From: Massilia eburnea
GTDB lineage: Bacteria > Pseudomonadota > Gammaproteobacteria > Burkholderiales > Burkholderiaceae_D
Length of the DNA: 64,000 nt
Reading direction: 5' to 3'
Assembly (NCBI RefSeq): GCF_009720745.1
Contig: NZ_WNKX01000002.1
Location: forward strand, 248,001-312,000
Positions 16,983 to 26,400 of this stretch are shown here, one piece after another. Both the position numbers and the translations under genes were made by a program. The first letter of the stretch is position 1. Each line of letters opens with the position of its first letter. The notes under the pieces are model-generated. The model was not told the origin of the DNA. It did no database searches and saw only the letters and a program-made list of their open reading frames with translations.

Positions 16983-18599
16983 TTATGGTTTCTTGACCGG
17001 AGTGAAGTTCAGGTCTGCGAAGTCGTAACTGAAGTCCGTTTCGGTGGAGATGGGCGCCATCTTCATGCGTTCGATCGAACCGTCCGGGTTCAGCGCAAAC
17101 GTCACATAAGCGTCGGCGTTGAAGTTGCGCTCTTTCCAGCGCACGATGAAGGTGTCGTGCTGGAAGTGCTCCAGCGTTCCGGTCAGGTCAGGCGTGCGGC
17201 TGAAGCTCATCACCTGCCTGCCGCCCGCCTGCTTGATGCTCACCGTGCCATACCAGTCGTCTTTGTAGTCGCCGTTGTAGGAAGCCAGCGGCAGCGAAGG
17301 CTTGGACGCTGCCGCACGGGCCGCGCTCAGCTTGCCCTGGCGCGCCAGTTCCTCCTTGTGCATTTCGGCTTCCTGCTCGGCGTAGAGCTTGATCCAGTCG
17401 GTCGGCGCCACCCCCATGTAGTTGTCCAGGATGCGCCACTGCAGCGCCGACATCGACGGGCCATTCTCGGCATTGGTGAAGATGGCCACGCCCAGTTTCT
17501 CTTCCGGCACCATCACGATGCGCGAATAGAAGCCTTGCAGCGCGCCGCCGTGCATCACGATCTTGCGGCCGCGGTAATCGCGCAGCTGGAAGCCCAGGCC
17601 ATATGCGGCGAAGTTCGGCTTGGTGGCCATCAGCGCCGGTTTCGGTTCGCTGACCTTCATCGGCGTTTGCTGGCTCCACATTTCGCGCGCCTGCTTGGCG
17701 CTGAACAGCTGCTTGCCATTCTCCATCTTGCCTTCGTTGAGCAGCACCTGCATCCACTTGGCGATATCCTCGGCATTGGTCTGGACGCCGATCGCGCCCA
17801 CCGCGTTCTGCACCGGCATCGGCTTGACCACGGCAGCCTTGCCATTGATCTTGCTGTGCGGCGCCGAGTAGTCGGCGGTCTTCAGCATTTCCTCCACATT
17901 GGTGGTGGTGCCGTCCATGCCCAGCGGGGCCAAAATATGTTCGCGGGTCGCCGCTTCCCAGCTCTTGCCGGACTTCTGCGCGATGATCTTGCCGGCCACG
18001 ATGTACAGCAGGTTGTCGTAGGCGTAGTTGTTGCGGAAGCTGGTGGCCAGCTTCACGTTGCGCAGGCGGTCGATGATTTCATCGGTGCTGAAAGTAGTGG
18101 TCGGCCACCACAGCAAATCGCCGGCGCCCAGGCCAAGGCCGCTGCGGTGTACCAGCAGGTCGCGCACGGTCATCGTGTGGGTCACGTAGGCGTCGGCCAT
18201 CTGGAAGCTCGGCAGGTGCTTGGTGACAGGATCGTCCCAGGACAGCTTGCCATCGTCCACCAGCTGCGCCAGTTGCGCCGCCGTGAAGGCCTTGGAATTG
18301 GAAGCGATCTCGAACAGCGTCTTCGCCGTTACCGGCGCCGGGTCGCCCAGCCTGCGCACGCCGAAGCCCTTGGCGGCGATGACCTTGCCGTCTTTCACGA
18401 TGGCGATGGCCATGCCCGGCACGTCGAAAGTCTTCAATGCCAGGTTGACGTCGCGATCGAGGTCGTAGGCCGGTGCAGCAGCGGCGCTTGCCGCAACTGC
18501 TGCTTCCGGCGCGGCCAGCGCGGAGGTGGTCACAGCGGCGCCGGCGGCAAAGGCCAGCATGAGCAAGGTGGCGAGTGGTTTCTTCAGCAGCATGGTCAT
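16983..18599 (-). CDS. serine hydrolase, beta-lactamase/PBP (class C) family with C-terminal DUF3471-like domain
   Basis: 538 residues. Signal peptide in residues 1-30 (LATLLMLAFAAGAAVTTSALA). Catalytic SxxK is S100-N-S-K103 in EIASNSKAF; the Y-x-N equivalent is YDN in NNYAYDNLLYIVAG (about 192-205); the third motif is HGG in MHGGALQGFYS. Family members are D-aminopeptidases, esterases or penicillin-binding-type enzymes acting in the periplasm. The C-terminal third (YNGDYKDDWYGTVSIKQ onward) is a beta-rich lipocalin-like extension as in DUF3471. Its ATG overlaps the stop of the upstream M1 peptidase gene (ATGA, 18596-18599), so the two hydrolases form an operon and may both process peptides. 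Confidence 0.88.
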   Translation of the reverse strand: MTMLLKKPLATLLMLAFAAGAAVTTSALAAPEAAVAASAAAAPAYDLDRDVNLALKTFDVPGMAIAIVKDGKVIAAKGFGVRRLGDPAPVTAKTLFEIASNSKAFTAAQLAQLVDDGKLSWDDPVTKHLPSFQMADAYVTHTMTVRDLLVHRSGLGLGAGDLLWWPTTTFSTDEIIDRLRNVKLATSFRNNYAYDNLLYIVAGKIIAQKSGKSWEAATREHILAPLGMDGTTTNVEEMLKTADYSAPHSKINGKAAVVKPMPVQNAVGAIGVQTNAEDIAKWMQVLLNEGKMENGKQLFSAKQAREMWSQQTPMKVSEPKPALMATKPNFAAYGLGFQLRDYRGRKIVMHGGALQGFYSRIVMVPEEKLGVAIFTNAENGPSMSALQWRILDNYMGVAPTDWIKLYAEQEAEMHKEELARQGKLSAARAAASKPSLPLASYNGDYKDDWYGTVSIKQAGGRQVMSFSRTPDLTGTLEHFQHDTFIVRWKERNFNADAYVTFALNPDGSIERMKMAPISTETDFSYDFADLNFTPVKKP

Positions 18600-20437
18600 T
18601 TCTTCAGCAATTTGTCGACGGAACCCTGGGTCTCAGGGTGGTAGCGCGGGCGGGCCTTGGCGTAGACCGACTTGGCCCAGGCAGCTTCGTTCGGATTGGC
18701 CAGCAGCGCCTTGTACAGCGGCACCACGAACTTCTGGCGGCCCACGCTCATGAGGAAGGCGTTCAGCGGCTCGCGCACGCCATAGCCAGCGTGCACGGAC
18801 GCCAGCAGGAAGCGGAAGCCGATTTCATTATTCTTCGTATCGTGCAGCTTGAAGGCGTCATCGAGCTCCTTCATCTGGGCGGCGTTGGCCTTGCCATCGA
18901 TGCCGTTCAGGAAGTGCATCCACTCCAGCGCGATCCAGCCTGGCGTCTCCAGCAGGCTGGTGGCGAGCTCGCCCTTCAGCCAGGCTTCGCGCTTGGCATC
19001 CAGCGCGGCCAGGCGCGGTGAATTCACGTACTGCGCAGTGGACGGGATGCCGCTGCCATGCAGCCATTCATCCAGTTCCGCATCGCCCATGATGACGGGA
19101 TTCTTCGCCAGCAGGTTCTTGTGCAGGTAGTCGACGAATTCTTCGGTGGTCGCGGACTGGAAGGCATGCTGGTCGAACCAGCCGCGCAGGAACGGGTCGA
19201 ATACTTCGCGGCCGGCGCGCTCTTCCAGCGTGTGCAGCAGCCAGGCGCCCTTCGGATAAGCCAGTCCCTCGTCGGTATAGGTGTCGGGATTGGTGTCAGG
19301 GTCCTTGGTCAGCAAGGCTTGCTTGGCGGGCGGGATGTCTTTCAGCGAAGCGATGGCTTCGGCCTGCTCCACCTGCAGGTTCATGTCCGCCACTTCCTTG
19401 CCGTACAGGCTTTCCACGATGCGCGTGGTGACGTAGGTGGTGAACCCCTCGTTCAGCCACCAGTGCTTCCACGAAGCGTTGGTGACCAGGTTGCCGGACC
19501 AGCTGTGCGCCAGCTCGTGCGCAATCAGGTCGTTCAGGCTGCGGTCGCCTGCGATCATGGTCGGGGTCAGGAAGGTCATGCGCGGGTTTTCCATGCCGCC
19601 GATCGGGAACGACGGCGGCAGCACCAGCATGTCGTAACGCCCCCAGCGATAGGGACCGTACAGCGATTCGGCGGCGCTCACCATTTTCTCGGTATCGGCC
19701 AGTTCATAGGCGGCGGCATCAATGCGGCCCGGTTCCGCGTAGACAGCGGTACGCGGTCCGAGGTTGCGCAGCTCGATTTCGCCGATGGCGATGGCCAGCA
19801 GGTAGGCCGGTATCGGCTGCGGCATCTTGAAGGTCCAGCCGCCTTTGCCGGTGGCGTGCTGGTCGCCCTCGGCACTCATCACCACGCGCATGCCGGCAGG
19901 TGCGTCGATGCGGGCGCTGTAGGTGAAGCGTACGGCCGGCGTGTCCTGCACCGGCGCCCAGGAACGCGCGTCGATGGTTTCCGACTGGCTGAACATGAAG
20001 GGACGCTTGCCCGACAGGGTCTGCTCGGGATTCATCCACTGCAGCGCGCTGGCGGTTGGGGCGGTGCGGTAATAGATACGCACTTTTTCGGGCTGGGTTT
20101 GCAGGGCGATGCGCAGGGCGCGGCCCTTCTTCGCGTCCTGCTTGTCGAGCATGAAGGAGGCCGGCGCCCAGCTGCCGTCCGGGCGCAGCACCTGCACGCG
20201 CGCGATTTTCAGCTGGCGGGTGTCGAGCACCAGGGTGCGGGCCGACTTGTCGACCCAGTTCAGCGACAGCTCAGCGTAACCGTCGAGCGTCTTGCGCGCG
20301 AAGTCGGCTTTGAGGTCCAGGTGCAGGTCGGTGGTGCGCACCTGGTCATAACGGGCAAAGCTCAGCGGATCCTGCGCCCAGGCGGGCATCGCAAAAGCTG
20401 CGGCCAGCGCAGCGGCCGGCAAAGACAGTCGGAACAT
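18596..20437 (-). CDS. M1 family zinc aminopeptidase (leukotriene A4 hydrolase-like)
   Basis: 613 residues. Sec signal peptide MFRLSLPAAALAAAFAMPAWAQ. The exopeptidase motif GGMENPRMTF (variant of GAMEN) is at about 272-281 and the zinc site is HELAHSW with the distal glutamate in WLNEGFTTY (HExxH-x18-E), around 305-335. The C-terminal armadillo-like region matches leukotriene A4 hydrolase-type M1 enzymes (about 610 residues in human LTA4H). The protein should remove N-terminal residues from peptides in the periplasm. It is encoded in an operon with the serine hydrolase, and a short leader (20438-20497) separates it from the glucan synthase gene end. Confidence 0.92.
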   Translation of the reverse strand: MFRLSLPAAALAAAFAMPAWAQDPLSFARYDQVRTTDLHLDLKADFARKTLDGYAELSLNWVDKSARTLVLDTRQLKIARVQVLRPDGSWAPASFMLDKQDAKKGRALRIALQTQPEKVRIYYRTAPTASALQWMNPEQTLSGKRPFMFSQSETIDARSWAPVQDTPAVRFTYSARIDAPAGMRVVMSAEGDQHATGKGGWTFKMPQPIPAYLLAIAIGEIELRNLGPRTAVYAEPGRIDAAAYELADTEKMVSAAESLYGPYRWGRYDMLVLPPSFPIGGMENPRMTFLTPTMIAGDRSLNDLIAHELAHSWSGNLVTNASWKHWWLNEGFTTYVTTRIVESLYGKEVADMNLQVEQAEAIASLKDIPPAKQALLTKDPDTNPDTYTDEGLAYPKGAWLLHTLEERAGREVFDPFLRGWFDQHAFQSATTEEFVDYLHKNLLAKNPVIMGDAELDEWLHGSGIPSTAQYVNSPRLAALDAKREAWLKGELATSLLETPGWIALEWMHFLNGIDGKANAAQMKELDDAFKLHDTKNNEIGFRFLLASVHAGYGVREPLNAFLMSVGRQKFVVPLYKALLANPNEAAWAKSVYAKARPRYHPETQGSVDKLLKK

Positions 20438-20497
20438 GGCATCTCTCTGTTGTTACAAGCGCGCAGAGGATAGCACACCGGCCGCAGACATCGGGTT

Positions 20498-23400
20498 CTA
20501 TGCCTTCACCTCGATCTCGTAGGTGTTGCCATCGTCCGCCAGGGCGATCTCGGTGGGCGAAGCGCTGGCCTCGCCGCGCGTGATGCGCAAGACGTAGGTG
20601 CTGCCGCCGTGCTTGTATTGCAGCGTGAAGCCGGGCCAGCTGGCCGGCAGGCGCGGTGAGAGCAGCAGCTTGTCGGCCTGGCGCGTCAGGCCAAGCAGGG
20701 ATTCCAGCAGCAGGCGGTACATCCAGCCGGAGGAGCCGGTGTACCAGCTCCAGCCGCCACGGCCGACATGCGGCTCAACGGCGTAGACGTCGGCCGTCAC
20801 CACATACGGCTCGACCTTGTAGCGCTGGCTGGATGCGGGATCGGAACCGTGGCGTACCGGATTGATCATCCGCATCAGGTCCCAGGCCCGCTCCACTTCG
20901 CCCAGCCGCGCGAAGGCCATCACGGTCCAGATGGCGGCGTGGGTGTACTGGCCGCCGTTCTCGCGCACGCCCGGCACGTAGCCGCGGATGTAGCCCGGGT
21001 TCAGACCGGACTTGTCGAACGGTGGGTCGAGCAGCTGGATCAGGCCGAAATCGCGCCGCACCAGGCGTTTGTCCACTTGCTCCATCGCGCCTTCCACGCG
21101 CGCCTTGTCGGCGGCGCCGGTCAGCACGCCCCAGCTTTGCGAAATCGAGTCGATCTGGCATTCCTCGTTCTGCGCGGAGCCCAGCGGGGTGCCGTCGTCG
21201 AAGTAGGCGCGGCGGTACCATTCGCCATCCCAGGCATGGGCTTCGATATTGGCTGCCAGCTGTTTGGCCTGCTCGCGGCACTCGTTGGCGAAGGATGCGT
21301 CTTCGCGCCTGTCCGCCACTTCGGCAAAGCGTTGCAGCACTTCGATCAGGAACCAGGCCAGCCACACGCTCTCGCCCTTGCCATGCTCGCCCACCTTGTC
21401 CATGCCGTCGTTCCAGTCGCAGGAGCCGATCAGCGGCAAGCCATGCTCGCCGAAACGCAGTCCGTTGCGGATGGCGCGCACGCAGTGTTCGTACAGGTCG
21501 CCGCTCTGCGCCGAGCGCGTCGGCATGTCATAGTACGAATCCTCTTCCGGCGACACCGGACGGCCTTCCAGGTAGGGCGCTTTCTCGTCCAGCACCGACA
21601 TGTCGCCGGTGCTGGCGACATAGCGCCACGCGGCCAGCGGCAGCCAAAGGTAGTCATCCGAGCAATGCGTGCGCACACCGCGGTCCGACGGCGGATGCCA
21701 CCAGTGCTGCACATCGCCCTCGATAAACTGATGTCCGGCGCACAGGATCATGTGCTCGCGCAGGATATCCGGCCGCGTGTGCACCATCGCCATCGCATCC
21801 TGCAGCTGGTCGCGGAAGCCGAAAGCACCGCCGCTCTGGTAATAGCCGCTGCGCGCCCACATGCGGCAGGCGATGGTCTGGTACATCAGCCAGCCGTTGG
21901 CCAGCACGTCGAGTTCAGGTTCCGGCGTCTGCACCTGCACCGCGCCCAGCACCTTGTCCCAATGCGCGTGCACTTCGGACAGCGCCTGCAGCGCAGCGCC
22001 GCGCCCGCCGTGGCGCTGCACGATATTGGCCGCATCGGCGTTGCGGCGGCCGCCCATGCCCAGCACGAAGACGATCTCGCGGTCCTGCCCCGGCTGCAGT
22101 TCGAATGGCGCCTGGATCGCCGCGCAGGCGTCCAGCCCGGCGCCGGCCTTGCCCGACAGGCGTACACGCCGCAGCGCCGCCGGCCGCGCCAGGCTGCCAT
22201 TGCGGCCAATGAATTCGCTGCGGTCGCATGTCACGGTGCGCACCGAAGCATCGGCATTGAAGAAGGCCACGCGGCCGGTGAATTCCGTGTTGTAGGCGTT
22301 GCGCGCGAACAGCGCGCCAGTCACCGGGTCGATCTCGGTCACGATATGCATGCCCGATTTGGAGCGCATATCGCCCAGCACCCATTCCACATAGCCCGTC
22401 ACCGACAGCTTGCGCACCACGTCCGACTCATTGTGCACCCGGATCACGGTATAGCGCACCGGCGCGTCCAGCGCCACGAAGGTGGTCATGCGGCTGCTGA
22501 TGCCCGCCTCCGCATAATCGAAGGAGGAATAGCCGAAGCCGTGGCGCGTCAGGTAGCTGCCTGCGCCCGGCGCCGGCAGCGCGCACGGCGACCAGAAGCG
22601 GCCCGTCTGTTCGTCGCGCAGGTAGAAGGCCTCGCCGCTCAGGTCCGACACCGGGTCGTTGTGCCACGGCGTCAGGCGGAATTCGTGGGCGTTTTCCTGC
22701 CAGGTATAGGCCTGCCCGCTTTCCGACACCACGCTGCCGAACTGCGGATTGGCCAGCACGTTCGACCAGGGCAGCGGCGTGCGCTGCCCGGCGCGCGTGG
22801 AGATGACGTATTCCTTGCCGTCCGCAGTGAAGCCGCCCAGCCCATTGGACAGGATCAAGTCGGCCGGCAAGGCCACGCCGGCGGGCTCGGCGCCGCGCTC
22901 GCGCTCTGCGATTTCGCTGCGCGGTTCGGCCAGCAAAGGCGGCATGCGCAGCGAAGGCGCCACTCCGCGTTTGAGCTGCTCGGACAGCGTACCGCGTTCG
23001 TCGCTCAACACCGCCCGCGCCACCGTCTGCAGCAGCACGCGGTCTTCCGGCGAAATGCTTTCGGTCGGCCGCACGAAGATGCCGCCGGGACGGTCAATCG
23101 CCTGGGCGTCGATGCCCGAAGCGATCAGGCCCATGATCTGGTCATGCAGCGCCTGGCGGTAGCCGGAACGGTCCTCGTACCAGATCACCAGGTCCACCAC
23201 CAGTCCTTTCAGGCGCCAGTAGGCGTGCGCCTGCACCAGCTGGCGCGCCAGCTCGATGTTGGAGGCGTCGCGGATCTCCATCAGCACGATCGGCAAATCG
23301 CCGGAAATGGCGTATGCCCACAGGCCCGACTGGCCGCGCTGGTTGCGCACCAGGATGCCGGGATCGGCGCGCAGCGCGGCATTCGGATAGATCACGTGAT

Positions 23401-26400
23401 TCGCCAGCCGCGCATACAGCTGGGCCTCGGCCTCGCTCGCATTGAGCTGGCGCAGCACCACCTGGCTGTGGGTCCAGGCCAGCTCGAACACGCGGTCGGC
23501 CATGTGGCGGTCCTGGTACTTGTCGATCAGGTATTGGGCCGCGTCCCGGGTATCGGTCATGCCGGTCACCACGTCGATGACCGACACTTGTCCCGGTTCC
23601 AGCGCAATGCGGTAGCGGATCGCCACCACCGGATCGAGCACCGAGCCTTCGCTGCCGGACAGCGGACCCGGTTGGCGCACCGCCAATGGCGACTGCGCCG
23701 TGTTGCCGCGGCCGATGAAGCGGGCGCGGTCCGTCTCGTACGACACCTGCTGCACTTGTGCATCGTGCACCGTCATCACGTGCAGCAGGTAAGGCGTTTT
23801 TTCGTCCTTGCCGCGCGGACGGCGCGTACACAGGATCGCGCTTTCGTCCTCCACGATCTCGGTTTGCACGAACAGCTTGCTGAAGGCCGGGTGGGCATTG
23901 TCGGCCGGCGCCGGCGCCATCACCACTTCGGCAAAGCTGGTGAATTCGATGATGCGGCGGCGCTCGGAATGGTTGGTCACCCGCGTGCGGCGCATCTCGA
24001 TATCGTCTTCCGGCGAGACCACGATCTCCGTGTACAGCTCGATGTCGTTGTCGCTGCGGCGGAATTCGGCGCGGCCTTCGGAGAAGATCACTTCCAGCCG
24101 TTTCGGTTCGGCCTGGGTCGGCTGGTAGGTGGTGGACCAGACGGCGCCGTCCTCCACGTCCTGCACGTAGCAGAACTGGCCCCAGTTGTCGCAGGTGCTG
24201 TCTTCGCGCCAGCGCGTCACGGCCAGGTTGTTCCAGCGGCTGTAGCTGCCGCCGGCGCTGCTCACCATCACGTGGTAGCGGCTGTTGGACAGCAGCTGGG
24301 TTTCCGGCACGGGCGGCGTGTGCTGGTTCATGATGCGCATGGGCGCGGCCTGCTCCGGCGCGGTGCTGCGCACCGAGGCCTGCTCGGCGCTGGCCGAATG
24401 GAAGGCGCCGATGCGCGGGCTGCGCTCCTGCAGCACCAGCAGCGTCGACTGCAGCAGCGGATCCGATTCGAAGCGGCGCTGCATCGGCCTGTCGTTCAGC
24501 ACATAGCTCAGCGCCAGGAAGCCCATGCCCTGGTGGTGCACCATGAAGGACTTGATGATGGCGTACTGCTGGCCGCGCGGCAGGCGCGCCGCCGTGTAAT
24601 CGATCGCCTCGTAGAAACCATAGCGGCCCATGAAGCCCATGGCCGCCATCTTCTGCAGGTTCTGGCAGGAAGCGTCCGGGTCGACCATCAGGCCCAGCAT
24701 CGTGGCGTAAGGCGCCACCACCAGGTCTTCCGCCAGGCCGCGCTTCAGGCCGATGCCGGGCACGCCGAAAGCGCGGTACTGGTAGTTGAGGGCCGCGTCG
24801 GTGGTGTTGTAGCCGGATTCCGAAATTCCCCACGGCACGTTGCGCTGCCTGGCGTATTCCACCTGCGCCGCCACCACCGACTGGTAGGTCTGGTCCAGCA
24901 GGGTGCTGGGGTAGGTCGGCATCACCAGCAGCGGCATCAGGTACTCGAACATCGAGCCGCTCCACGACAGCAGCACCGGCTGGCCGTGCACGATGCACAG
25001 CTGGCGTCCCATGGCGAACCAGTGCTCCTGCGGCAGCTGGCCCTGGGCGATGGCGACGAAGCTGGCCAGGCGCACTTCGGAAGCCAGCAAGTCGTAGCAG
25101 CTGGCGTCGAGCCGGCGCTCGCTCAGGTTGTAGCCGATGGCCAGCAGCTTGGTGGTCGGATTGAACAGGAATCCGTATTCGACCTTGGCGAATTCATTGG
25201 CCTGGTGCGACAGGCGGTTCATGGTGTCGAGCCGTTCGCGCGCGCGCGCGGCGCCCTGCTCCACCAGCGCCGACAGCTGCTGCTGGCGCTCGCGCTCGTC
25301 CGGCGCCAGGTCGCTCAAGGCGGCGCCAGGCAGCGGCCAGCTGGCCAGCTCGCGCAGCGTCGGGATGCGGTCCAGCGTGGTGTCGTATTGCGCTTCGGTC
25401 TGCGCCGTGACCCAGGGGGCGAAGGCATCCAGTTCGTCCAGCGCACCGCGGCATTGCGCGTGCAACGCGCCCGCCCATGCCGCCAGTTGCGGCTCGAGCG
25501 GGGCCGACGCTTGCCGGATGAATTGTTCGCAGCCCTCGCAAGCCCGTACCAGCCAGGCGCGCTGCTGGCGCAAGCTGGCCGGTACCGCCGGGATCGGCGC
25601 GGCGATGGCGCTTTCCAGGGCGGCCAGCGCCTCGGCCGACACGCCGCCGGCGGAAGCGACCGTCTCCCGCACCAGCGCGCAGGTAGTCGCCAGGCCTTGC
25701 GCCAGGTTCGGATGCACGATGGGCAGTTCGGCCACGCCCACCAGGCCGGCCTGCAGCGTGAGCAGATGCCCCGCCAGGTTGCCGCTGTCGACGGTGGAGA
25801 TATAGATCGGCATCAGCGGCTTCATCGACTGCGTGTCGTACCAGTTGTAGAAGTGGCCCTGGTGGCGCTCCAGCTGCGCCATGCTGTCCAGCGTGCTGAC
25901 GGTGCGCGCCGCCAGTTGCCCGCCGGTGATGTAGCCAAAGTCGAAGGCGGTCAGGTTGGCCAGCAGCGCCATGCCCATATTGGTGGGCGAAGTACGGTGC
26001 GCCACCACCTGGCTCGGATGCTCTTGCATATTATCTGGCGGCAGCCAGTTGTCTTCCGGCCCGACAAACGTTTCGAACCACAGCCAGGTCTTGCGCGACA
26101 GCTTGTGCAGGAACAGGTTCTGGTCTTCGTTCAGCGGCGTCTGCACCCGCGCTATCGGTTTGCTGATCCACCAGGCCACCAGCGGTGCGGCGAACCAGGC
26201 CACCAGGAAGATCAGCGCCGCCTCGAACGCCCTGGGGCGCTGCAGCGCCAGTGCGGCGCCGGCAGCCAGTGCGATCAGCGGCGATACCCACATCGTGCTC
26301 CAGTTGCTGGCCAGGCTGGCGCCCGAGCGGGACAGTGCGGAAGCCCGCCATTCCAGCAGCCGGCGGCGCGAAACCAGCAGGCGCCAGCCGGTGCGGACAA